In this document: positions 8,601 to 14,795 of the stretch, in pieces
Layout of the letters: each line of letters begins with the position of its first letter
How positions within the stretch are numbered: the first letter of the stretch is position 1
Source: Thalassiosira profunda
Taxonomy: Eukaryota; Bacillariophyta; Thalassiosirophyceae; Thalassiosirales; Thalassiosiraceae
Length of the DNA: 19,842 nt
Direction of reading: 5' to 3'
NCBI GenBank assembly: GCA_036939355.1
Contig: JALLAP010000270.1
Location: 1-19,842 of the forward strand
The notes under the pieces: model-generated
What the model saw: only the letters and a program-made list of their open reading frames with translations
Told to the model about the DNA's origin: nothing
Database searches by the model: none
Made by a program: the position numbers and the translations under genes

Positions 8601-11600
8601 CGCGGCGGCAGTCAGCTTTTCCCAATCTCTGGAGGATGCTGCCGTGTCCAACGTCACTTCCTCCCTGCAAATGCAACTGCTGACAAAGAAGCTGAGGAGG
8701 AGAGATGCCAAGTTCGTGTATATCAGCACGGCCTTTGTTCACGGTGGGAACACTGGCTCCAAATCGAAGCCTCTGCCAGAGGAAGTGTTTTCGCTGCACC
8801 CCTACAATCCCGCCGAGCTCTACAAGTCGATGCTGGGGTCGCAATCGTACGCGTCTGCAGCGATGAATGAGATGGAGTTCCCAAACACTTACACGTTCAG
8901 CAAGTGCGTCTGTGAGCACTTGTTGCTTGCCAACGCAGGAGGGGACGCGAACACGCTCATCATTCGGCCTAGCATCGTCGGACCTTCCGTCCAGGAACCC
9001 TTTGAAGGATGGGCGGGCGAGAAGCCGTCGACAATTGTCGCCGCCGCCTGCCTGTATCTCAAGTTTCCATACAATATGTGGTGCTTTGGGGAGAATCTGG
9101 TCCCCTTCATTCCAGTGGATGTTGTCTGTCGCTGTGTCATCTCCAAATCGTTTGGACAGAGCAAAGGCTCATACGCTGGCTTCGATTCTTCCTTGGACGA
9201 CGGAGAAGACGAAAAGAAGGAGAACTCGCCTTCAGACTTCATTGAGGGACACTGCTCCGCAAGTCCAGTCATTGCCACTGTGGCTTGGGATTCGTCTTCG
9301 CCAGACAGCTCGTCGTTTTCGTGGATATCCTACGCCTTTGCTATCACGCATGTAGGGGCTGTGTGCGGTCACGTGCACCGTGTCATCGCGTACGCGGGGT
9401 TGCTGCTATCGACCAAACTGTTTCCTTGGTGCAACTTCCGACTGGACACGTTTCAGCGGCTCCACTTCATGCTTGTCAGATCGCCCCTAGATTCGCTATT
9501 GGACATTTGGGACCGCCTCGCATTCAAGCCAAGGGCCTTCCGTGATTTGATGGCATTGAGTCCTGTCATTGATCTGCCGATGCTGTTCTTCCCCTACGCG
9601 AACCAGAGCTTTTGCTTCAAGAGCGAGCTTACCGCGCCGCCCGACTTTAACGGCGAGCGGTACATGTTCTCTTGTGTGGTTGCAGCGCATCGATTCGTCG
9701 AAAGGATCGAACAGCAGAGAAATGGCCGTTCGAGGCAACAGCAGACGAATACACGCGAATATGGCGGTGGAGCAAACAGAAGAGGTCGCAAGCCCAGCCG
9801 CTCCATCGTCGTAGCTGGTGCAAGCCACGTCCAACCAACGTCAGATTTGTGGTGGGCTCTGACGCAGCCGAGGGGGGGCTTGACAATTCGACTTGCGGGC
9901 TGGATTCTGGCAAAGATCTTTCGCCGTACTGCAATGGAAATCGAGATTGATGTTGCATCGTTGAAGGGGATTTCTCGATCGCTGTCGAGCTCGTTGGCGT
10001 CGACCCCGCCTCACATCATCCTCGCACCTACCCATCGATCATTCTACGACTTCCTCGTTGTCAGCTACGTCTGTTTCTCGCTGCCCGAACTGGGCTTGGA
10101 CATGCCGCACATCGCGGCTGCTTCTGACTTTGCAGCCATTCCTCTCATTGGCTGGCTCGCAAGGAAATGCAACGCCTTTTTTATTGAACGGTCTGGCTCG
10201 AAGAGCAAACGTGGCCTGAAGGAAGGCTTGGCCACAATAACAGGAGGGGAGCCACAGAGTCGTCGTCCCGCTTTCATTGAGGTGTTCATCGAGGGAACGC
10301 GAAGCAGGAACCGGACATTCGTCAAGCCAAAGACTGGCTTTTTGCGCTGTCTCGCAGAAACTCTGGGCCCTCGCGCAATTGTTCCGTTGACAATCAACTA
10401 CGAGGTCCTTCCTGACGGAGCGAGTTTGGTCCAGGAAGCCAATGGTGGGCGTAGGCAGAGGATGAGTCTGGCGAAGCTGTCGAATTGGATGCGCGATGTG
10501 TTCAGTGGACGCGTCAACATTGGTCGCGTCTACCTCTCTGCATCAGATCCGTTGGTTATGCCTGCTCTGAGAGCCACTGAGGTTCTTGCCTTTGCTCATG
10601 CGGTGCAATCTCGTCATCAAGGCAGAGTCGTGGCCTCCAACTTCCACATCAGAGCCGCCTCCTTGGCTCTGGAGCTGTCTGAAGAGGTGGTGCTAGAAGC
10701 CCTACTAGAGCTGGGGTGTCCAATTTGGCCCGAATCAGACCAGAGGAAACATCTTCCTCTCACTCGAGACGATCAAGACTTTCTATGGTCGGCGATGCTA
10801 CAGGTTGGGCATCTGTTTGGGCCATATCTTGCCACTGCGCACCCAATGTGGTCGTCGTGGCTCTCTCCGTCGTTTGGCAGAGTAGATGCGAAAGTCAGCC
10901 AAAACGAAGCTGTGAGCGCCGTGGTGTCCAAGCTGACCCAGCGATTTGAACTCACGGAGAAGGCCGTTGATGAGGTTCTCTCGGATCTCCGTTCCAAAGG
11001 CTATCAACTACCAGAAGAGACGCACGTTGCACAGTATCTGCCTTCCGATTCACAGGTTCCCCAGTTCGTCATGCATGTGGCGGTCAAAGCGAGAATTGAC
11101 GCGGGTGACATATTGAACGGCGAGAATGGAAAGAGTAGTGGCTCGTTTGGAGCGAGGCCATTGTTTTCCTCTCACCCATCTGGGATCATCGACGATCGGC
11201 TTGTGCCCAGAAGTCACAGCCAAACGGATGGAAGCGCGGAAGCCTTTGGATCGTGGGGCTATCGAGACTCGTACTTTGTGTTGAATGTCCGACCGGACGG
11301 ATCGAAAGATGTCCTGATGAAGGGCACGAGATACGGCATCAGCGGCAAATCGCTCCCTAAATTGGCCAGCTTCGTCGAAGGAGAGCTCAACGCCACAATC
11401 AATCCACGCGACTGCACCTTCCCTACCTGCCAGAGTCTACAACATTTACCGGAGAGTGGCCTCAATACCAAAGACATCGCTGATCTCACATCCTCGCTTG
11501 GGAACGACACGTCCCGTGTATCTACACGACCAGTTGATCGAGCACGTCATGGAACTGGACATGCGCAAGAAGAGGTGTTTGCGTTGCGGACAGGGCTTGC

Positions 11601-13026
11601 TGAGTTTCGTTTGCCGGATGCAGTGGCGTGGCCCCAGAATGAAGAGGAGATCCAGTCCTTGGTTTCTCTCGCGGGCAAAAAGAATTGGTGCCTCATTCCT
11701 TTTGGAGGAGGCACCAATGTCTCTCATTCGACGCGTTGCCCTAGCCGACCAATCGACCCGAGACCAATGATATCGGTGGACATGAAGCTCATGAATCGTG
11801 TTCGCTGGGTGAACGAGGAGGATGGGTTGGTGCACGTCGAAGCGGGCATTACAGGCGCGGAGCTGATTCGGAGGATGGAGAAGCTTGGCTTTACGATTGG
11901 ACACGAGCCCGACAGCTACGAGTTCAGCACTCTCGGCGGGTGGATTGCCACCAAAGCCAGTGGCATGAAGCAAAACAAGTACGGGAACATTGAGGACATC
12001 GTGAAGGAGGTCAACGTGGTGGGGGCAAAGGCTACCATGTCACATGTCCACAAAGCGGAAAAGACGTCCGTTGGAAGGTCGTCGACGGGAGTTGATCTGA
12101 AGTCACTCATGCTTGGATCGGAAGGATGCCTCGGCATCGTCGTCAGCGCGGTGCTCAAAATATGGCCCATTGGAGAGGCGAAATCGCACGAAAGCGTCAT
12201 ACTGCCGAGCTTCGATGCTGGCGTGAGGTTTATGAAAGAGCTGTCGAGAATGAGAGCAATGAAGCCTGCGAGCGTGAGGCTCCTCGACAACGATCAATTT
12301 CGCCTCGGTCAGGCGCTCAGGGAGAGTCCATCGAAATTGCAACTCCTGCGAGACATCGCTTCGAAGAACATTAGCCGTATCGTGGGCAGCTTTTCGGAGA
12401 GGTCCGTAGTCTGTGCAACCATCGCGTTCGAAGGGACTCCCGAGGAAGTGAATGTGCAGAAGCAATTCGTTCGCAAATTGGCGTCTGCACACGGTGGCAT
12501 ACTGGCTGGCTCGAAGGTTGGCAAGGCTGGATACGACCTCACCTTCGCCATCGCGTACCTCCGAGATTTTGCGTTGAATTACAACATCTTGGGCGAAAGC
12601 TTTGAGACGTTCGCGCCCTGGTCGAAGCTGACACGGGTGATTGATGCAACCAAGAGAAAGATACATTCCGAGCACAGGAGCCGATCGTTGCCTGGGGCGC
12701 CCTTCGTGAGCTGCCGCATCACCCAGCTCTACGACGATGGCGCCTGCATCTACTTCTACTTCTGCATGCAAATCGGCGGCGTCGAAAGACCCAGCAGCAT
12801 CTTCTCGGAGATCGAGCACTCTGCCCGCCAAACAATTCTGGACAATGGAGGAACTCTGAGCCACCACCACGGCCTGGGAAAACTGCGGCCCGCGTTCGTT
12901 CCACAAATCTATTCGCAGGGGTACATTAGTACGGTCCTCACCGTGAAGGCAGCAATCGACCCGGACAATACCTTTGGTGCCAGGAATGGCGTCTTTGCTA
13001 TGATGAAATCGAGCGACAACATTTAA
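5638..13026 (+). CDS. Ether-lipid megasynthase: ACBP - DegT-type PLP domain - fatty acyl-CoA reductase - DHAP acyltransferase - alkyl-DHAP synthase
   Basis: One intron-free frame of 2,462 codons joins five modules, each described separately below. Three of them (FAR, GNPAT-like, AGPS-like) form the complete route from acyl-CoA and DHAP to 1-alkyl-DHAP, the ether-bond step of plasmalogen synthesis. The ACBP module could present acyl-CoA; the role of the PLP module is unknown. Hydrophobic, probably membrane-embedded stretches lie at about 199-245, 761-825 (two likely helices) and within the FAR region near 1235-1270, so membrane association is likely. The C-terminus (S-D-N-I) is not a PTS1, and I see no PTS2 nonapeptide near the N-terminus, although animal GNPAT and AGPS are peroxisomal. 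The start at 5638 is the first ATG of the frame and directly precedes the ACBP fold. Gene and domain identity are firm; function as a single assembly line is inferred. Confidence 0.93.
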   Translation: MASPDRPSARRDAIVERSFEEAAALVRASPIDRESPVPDAVRLKLYGYYKVATSPSRATNTPRPSLFDPVGRAKHDAWAECEKECGGDGIAGMRRYVEVAGGCRTEVGRRCGQIWEEMQRRVDDDLGRETEEGGDGTEEIPLNSADSGGKEGAFALKHRPSCAIPLANVSCIGLKPASAPKGWIQSLLPPPLLPRGQLDISFLDLLYALSQCLLHIIYTFFLGPGGIIHRMLSFLLPQFVMAVVDAALGKYHPQRRGRHFEGEVERMWLEGTAADTATPTEKDSAGKESTQIVVGLSVRSLLDLYLTSRSHPAGSEVIVVPAVSIPGMVDVMRYHDLTLVPVDLPCDPNATKTDTSMEEKELHKYTRWGVDLPAVKAAVTERTVAILVVHPFGTIVANAAIMQEMRTIADEDGLEIWEDCAQCYAGLPSGAPLKIKAEEEGSSVRLGYTGSEFADISFFSFGPIKTATALGGGVAVIRQTNRSGGDTNSDEIAERARTMRRVQDSLYEPQANSSYLARVVKSMGIQCTSHSRLLCGLARVLLEALGWNFDDFVVSLTRGFSTSPVDTDRKQPLKKGSLASGEDDQRRKELMQQLRRQPCAALLALLYRRLADSKRTRKSVQRRLDWCRALERKLSRANVGGIALPKNSDGSSMYGWLFPILHPDPLRASKMLLNAGFDAPRGATQLVPISCTDKSEGCIGQCPRVCAVFDRILYLPVANPAFSPEDFLMLIKALADSATASSSGVKDSVKGIRMKDRRSFLPRWTFLCIGVFEWLFPVLGLFHNVPARLMLRVASLIGPWVGAVAANVLMLLLALSQYMGPIYLESSNTFAKYCDVLFHSPFGEESTDTYTEEEFAQSETILELDSTKLPSVADGAADANGKDDAQKVLLTGATGFIGSLLLRELLLHRHSLQIPGGVVVVVRSKRRKSARERVDRLLSQSMFEFLSDDDKQSLVHVIDGDVTLPDCGMEEEQLKSLCHWNISHVFHCAAAVSFSQSLEDAAVSNVTSSLQMQLLTKKLRRRDAKFVYISTAFVHGGNTGSKSKPLPEEVFSLHPYNPAELYKSMLGSQSYASAAMNEMEFPNTYTFSKCVCEHLLLANAGGDANTLIIRPSIVGPSVQEPFEGWAGEKPSTIVAAACLYLKFPYNMWCFGENLVPFIPVDVVCRCVISKSFGQSKGSYAGFDSSLDDGEDEKKENSPSDFIEGHCSASPVIATVAWDSSSPDSSSFSWISYAFAITHVGAVCGHVHRVIAYAGLLLSTKLFPWCNFRLDTFQRLHFMLVRSPLDSLLDIWDRLAFKPRAFRDLMALSPVIDLPMLFFPYANQSFCFKSELTAPPDFNGERYMFSCVVAAHRFVERIEQQRNGRSRQQQTNTREYGGGANRRGRKPSRSIVVAGASHVQPTSDLWWALTQPRGGLTIRLAGWILAKIFRRTAMEIEIDVASLKGISRSLSSSLASTPPHIILAPTHRSFYDFLVVSYVCFSLPELGLDMPHIAAASDFAAIPLIGWLARKCNAFFIERSGSKSKRGLKEGLATITGGEPQSRRPAFIEVFIEGTRSRNRTFVKPKTGFLRCLAETLGPRAIVPLTINYEVLPDGASLVQEANGGRRQRMSLAKLSNWMRDVFSGRVNIGRVYLSASDPLVMPALRATEVLAFAHAVQSRHQGRVVASNFHIRAASLALELSEEVVLEALLELGCPIWPESDQRKHLPLTRDDQDFLWSAMLQVGHLFGPYLATAHPMWSSWLSPSFGRVDAKVSQNEAVSAVVSKLTQRFELTEKAVDEVLSDLRSKGYQLPEETHVAQYLPSDSQVPQFVMHVAVKARIDAGDILNGENGKSSGSFGARPLFSSHPSGIIDDRLVPRSHSQTDGSAEAFGSWGYRDSYFVLNVRPDGSKDVLMKGTRYGISGKSLPKLASFVEGELNATINPRDCTFPTCQSLQHLPESGLNTKDIADLTSSLGNDTSRVSTRPVDRARHGTGHAQEEVFALRTGLAEFRLPDAVAWPQNEEEIQSLVSLAGKKNWCLIPFGGGTNVSHSTRCPSRPIDPRPMISVDMKLMNRVRWVNEEDGLVHVEAGITGAELIRRMEKLGFTIGHEPDSYEFSTLGGWIATKASGMKQNKYGNIEDIVKEVNVVGAKATMSHVHKAEKTSVGRSSTGVDLKSLMLGSEGCLGIVVSAVLKIWPIGEAKSHESVILPSFDAGVRFMKELSRMRAMKPASVRLLDNDQFRLGQALRESPSKLQLLRDIASKNISRIVGSFSERSVVCATIAFEGTPEEVNVQKQFVRKLASAHGGILAGSKVGKAGYDLTFAIAYLRDFALNYNILGESFETFAPWSKLTRVIDATKRKIHSEHRSRSLPGAPFVSCRITQLYDDGACIYFYFCMQIGGVERPSSIFSEIEHSARQTILDNGGTLSHHHGLGKLRPAFVPQIYSQGYISTVLTVKAAIDPDNTFGARNGVFAMMKSSDNI
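5689..5940 (+). other. Module 1: acyl-CoA-binding protein (ACBP) domain, residues ~18-101
   Basis: The segment starts SFEEAAALVRAS and carries the core KLYGYYKVAT (44-53), matching the ACBP motif LYGYYKQAT with its CoA-binding Lys (Lys50). It continues with TPRPSLFDPVGRAKHDAW (61-78), matching the conserved NTxRPG-x-D...GKAKWDAW, where the usual Trp is His75. RRYVEVA (94-100) carries the final conserved Tyr96. ACBPs hold long-chain acyl-CoA esters. Placed at the head of enzymes that consume acyl-CoA (FAR and GNPAT), it plausibly feeds them. Confidence 0.85.
6415..7857 (+). other. Module 2: DegT/DnrJ/EryC1-type PLP-dependent aminotransferase-like domain, residues ~260-740
   Basis: The fold-type I signatures of the DegT/DnrJ/EryC1/StrS family appear in order: VVGLSVRSLLDLYL (small-residue phosphate-binding start), GSEVIVVPAVSIPGMVDVM (usually GDEVIVPAxTFxAT), VAILVVHPFGTIV (xxxVHxFGxxxD), IWEDCAQCYAG with the PLP-ring Asp419 and Gln422, and SFFSFGPIKTATALGGGVAV with the Schiff-base Lys465. 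The cofactor residues are therefore intact. Known members transfer amino groups to keto-sugars. No PLP step belongs to canonical ether-lipid synthesis, so the substrate is unknown. An insert around 525-620 is longer than usual. Confidence 0.75.
8290..9717 (+). other. Module 3: fatty acyl-CoA reductase (FAR / male-sterility type), residues ~885-1360
   Basis: The module opens with the NAD(P)H Rossmann motif KVLLTGATGFIGSLLLREL (G-A-T-G-F-I-G at 892-898). It then shows VHVIDGDVTLP, the FHCAAAVSF strand, the catalytic Ser/Thr in VYISTAFVHG (1030-1031), and the Y-x3-K pair in NTYTFSKCVCEHLL (Tyr1085, Lys1089), closely matching FAR1 NTYxYTKxxxE. IIRPSIVGPSVQEPFEGW is the usual FAR signature after the active site. 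A FAR_C-like region with an F-x-W/F-type block ends near 1360. FAR1/FAR2 reduce acyl-CoA to the fatty alcohol used by alkyl-DHAP synthase. Confidence 0.92.
9841..11037 (+). other. Module 4: dihydroxyacetone-phosphate acyltransferase (GNPAT/PlsB type), residues ~1402-1800
   Basis: Acyltransferase motif I H-x4-D is present as THRSFYDFLVVSY (His1466, Asp1471). It is followed by the GNPAT-like block AAASDFAAIPLIGWLARKCNAFFIER and by motif III VFIEGTRSRN (1549-1558), then VPLTINYE. These match human GNPAT (HRSYIDF, AAGMDF, FFLEGTRSR) more closely than plant or mitochondrial GPAT. The family acylates DHAP at C1, making the substrate of the AGPS module. A low-complexity Gln/Arg/Gly linker (~1362-1400) separates it from FAR. 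The exact C-terminal border is uncertain. Confidence 0.9.
11239..13002 (+). other. Module 5: alkyldihydroxyacetonephosphate synthase (AGPS, FAD-dependent), residues ~1868-2455
   Basis: The match to AGPS runs nearly end to end. WGYRDSYFVL matches the N-terminal WGYNDSKF of the mature animal enzyme. The FAD P-loop is IPFGGGTNVS (2020-2029), followed by VEAGITGAEL, GHEPDSYEFSTLGGWIATKASGM (from 2088) and YGNIEDIV. SVRLLDN holds the conserved Arg2214. Near the C-terminus are QLYDDGACIYFYF, whose Tyr2372 aligns with the catalytic Tyr of mammalian AGPS, and SHHHGLGKLR with the His-His-His motif (2409-2411). The enzyme swaps the acyl chain of acyl-DHAP for a fatty alcohol, forming the ether bond. 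All recalled active-site residues are kept. Confidence 0.95.
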
Positions 13027-13249
13027 AGTAAAGTCTTGCATGCAATGGTCTAGATGTTGTCTCGATTGTTGCAACCGAGAAACCAGATTTGAGGAGTTTG
13101 AGGTTGAGGTGGAATGTGGGATCCTGAGAGAGAAAAACGCCAACGCAGACGCACAACAACAGCAAGCACATAACATGTACACGTGGTCGTCGCTGACCCC
13201 TCCATCGCCGACCCAGCCGCCCAGCCCTGCTCGCTGAACCCCAGACGCT
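13027..13249. other. Intergenic region between megasynthase and PAF-acetylhydrolase genes, with a uORF
   Basis: 223 bases separate the two same-strand genes. The stretch should hold the megasynthase 3' end and the PAF-AH promoter and leader. A 20-codon upstream ORF (ATG at 13175, stop at 13235-13237) ends 12 bases before the PAF-AH start codon; it would sit in the leader if transcription begins before 13175. Confidence 0.4.
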
Positions 13250-14560
13250 ATGAGAACGAGCGGCAGCCGCGGCGGGGGGCGATCCCTGCTCTTCCATTCT
13301 CCAGCCCCGCTGGTGGTGGGCCCCGCGCCTCTGGTGGGCGTGGTGGACCTCCCCGCCGCGCCCCGCCGCCCGCCCATCCGCCTCTTCTTCCCCGCCGAGG
13401 AGGCCGCCAAGGGCAATGGCGCGTCCGCGCCAGTAGCAATGCCCAGGCCTGCCAAGTATTTCGTGGACAACCGAGTTTCATATGTGTTACAAGGGTTTGC
13501 GCACATCATCCTCGCCCGGCATACAACAAAGATGTATCGCTTCTTTCTCCGCCCGTTGATGTGGCTCTTATCGTTGGCGTTCCCCGCGCGCTTCCTGAAG
13601 ATACCGGGCACGGCCCTCTTGCGGAGCGAGGCGGATTTAAAGGCAGTGAAGTACGCGCCTCCCTCCTCTCTATCGTTGTTGCAAAGGGAGAAGAAACCAA
13701 ATGAAGCCGACGCGCAAAGCCTCGTGGTGTTCTCCCACGGGCTGACGGGTACAGGCGAGGAGAATTCCATCCTCTGCGCGGCCCTGGCGAAGCGCGGGCA
13801 CGTCGTGGCGGCGATTCATCACACGGACGGGAGCTCGGCGCGGGTGCCACTGGCGGATGGCACGTGCCGGTTCTACGAACATTTGCCGGCGGGGGAGGAT
13901 TACTCTCCAAAACATCGGTTGGAGCAGGTGCATCATCGAGCGAGGGAGTTTCTGTATTGCTGTTCGTGGCTGATGGGAGATGAGGGGAGTGCGGAGGACG
14001 GGCTTCATCCCATTTTGGACCAGATCCGGCCTCATTTGGACGAGAAGAAGCTGATCGCCGCCGGCTTTAGTTATGGCTCCACTACAGTTTCGCTCGCGGC
14101 CACACTGCAGCCCGACAAATTTCAGTGTGCAGTATTGTTGGACCCGTGGCTCCACATTGACTACAGGAGCAAAGGCGTAGAGTTTGATTTCCCCCCGGAG
14201 GCATTCGGTGCTGACTGGCCTGCATGGCCACCGAAAGAAAAAACAGGTGCATCAGTGGCAGACGACGAAACGAAGGGACTCGACGTGCCTTCACTCCTGC
14301 TCTACTCATCCCAGTTCGAAGGATACACGAAGCTGTTCAATGCCGGACAAAGGCTCGCCGAGCGCATCAATGCACGCAGCAAAAAGAAACGAGCTGAGGT
14401 CCATGTCCTCCCAGGAACGGCGCATCAAAACTTTTGCGACGTTATTTTCTGGCTACCGAGGAGGTTGTCGAGAAAGATGTTCGGGCTTGGGAAGAGCGAC
14501 GCATATGAGTCGTACGACGCCATTTTGGACTGGACGGTACGGTTCTTGGAGCGCTTCTGA
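13250..14560 (+). CDS. Platelet-activating-factor acetylhydrolase (PAF-AH, PLA2 group VII / type II family)
   Basis: This 436-aa serine esterase matches the PAF-AH family along its length. The N-terminal VVGPAPLVGVVDLP...IRLFFPAE corresponds to the family's PVG-x-D...RLYYP. Then come SLVVFSHGLTGTGEENSILCAALAKRGHVVAAIHHTDGSSA written as the oxyanion and His-Arg-Asp-Gly region (at ~161-200), EQVHHRAREF, the nucleophile elbow GFSYG (Ser274), LLDPWLHI (Asp298), and GTAHQNFCD (His392), which equals the HQNFAD block of human PAF-AH. Ser274-Asp298-His392 is the expected triad. These enzymes remove short or oxidised sn-2 acyl groups from PAF and related phospholipids. There is no clear signal peptide and no PTS1 (ends L-E-R-F), so an intracellular type II-like enzyme is favoured. 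It lies 223 bp downstream of the ether-lipid megasynthase. Confidence 0.9.
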   Translation: MRTSGSRGGGRSLLFHSPAPLVVGPAPLVGVVDLPAAPRRPPIRLFFPAEEAAKGNGASAPVAMPRPAKYFVDNRVSYVLQGFAHIILARHTTKMYRFFLRPLMWLLSLAFPARFLKIPGTALLRSEADLKAVKYAPPSSLSLLQREKKPNEADAQSLVVFSHGLTGTGEENSILCAALAKRGHVVAAIHHTDGSSARVPLADGTCRFYEHLPAGEDYSPKHRLEQVHHRAREFLYCCSWLMGDEGSAEDGLHPILDQIRPHLDEKKLIAAGFSYGSTTVSLAATLQPDKFQCAVLLDPWLHIDYRSKGVEFDFPPEAFGADWPAWPPKEKTGASVADDETKGLDVPSLLLYSSQFEGYTKLFNAGQRLAERINARSKKKRAEVHVLPGTAHQNFCDVIFWLPRRLSRKMFGLGKSDAYESYDAILDWTVRFLERF

Positions 14561-14795
14561 GGAGGCGGTGTGGACTGGTGAAGTTGCAAAATGCCGTTGG
14601 AGCATCTAGGTATGTCTACACTTCAATTGATTCTTCTTTTACACCCCGGCTTCCCTTCGATCTCTTCTCTCACTGCATTTGCTGCTCTCAACTCCCAGTG
14701 TCACCTAAACGCGCCATCCAAATCTCCCAATGAATCTTCCTCCCACTCCCAAAGTTGCTTGCCACTTTCAGCGCTTCATTAGATTGCTTCGTCGC
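14561..14795. other. Convergent intergenic region
   Basis: This 235-base gap between the stops of two converging genes should hold both 3' UTRs. It is more pyrimidine-rich on the plus strand. I found no AATAAA signal, no RNA gene and no convincing reading frame. Confidence 0.5.

Noticed and set aside
12103..13770. 555-codon antisense reading frame overlapping the AGPS module and the PAF-AH start
   Set aside because: It runs opposite a region with strong, continuous AGPS homology. Its sequence is Arg/Ala/Ser-rich with no recognisable domain, as expected from GC-rich codon bias on the other strand.
5638..14560. A bacterial-style operon or bacterial transfer of the ether-lipid genes
   Set aside because: There is no ribosome-binding-site pattern, the gap is 223 bp, and the surrounding genes are eukaryotic. 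The FAR, GNPAT and AGPS modules look like the eukaryotic peroxisomal enzymes.
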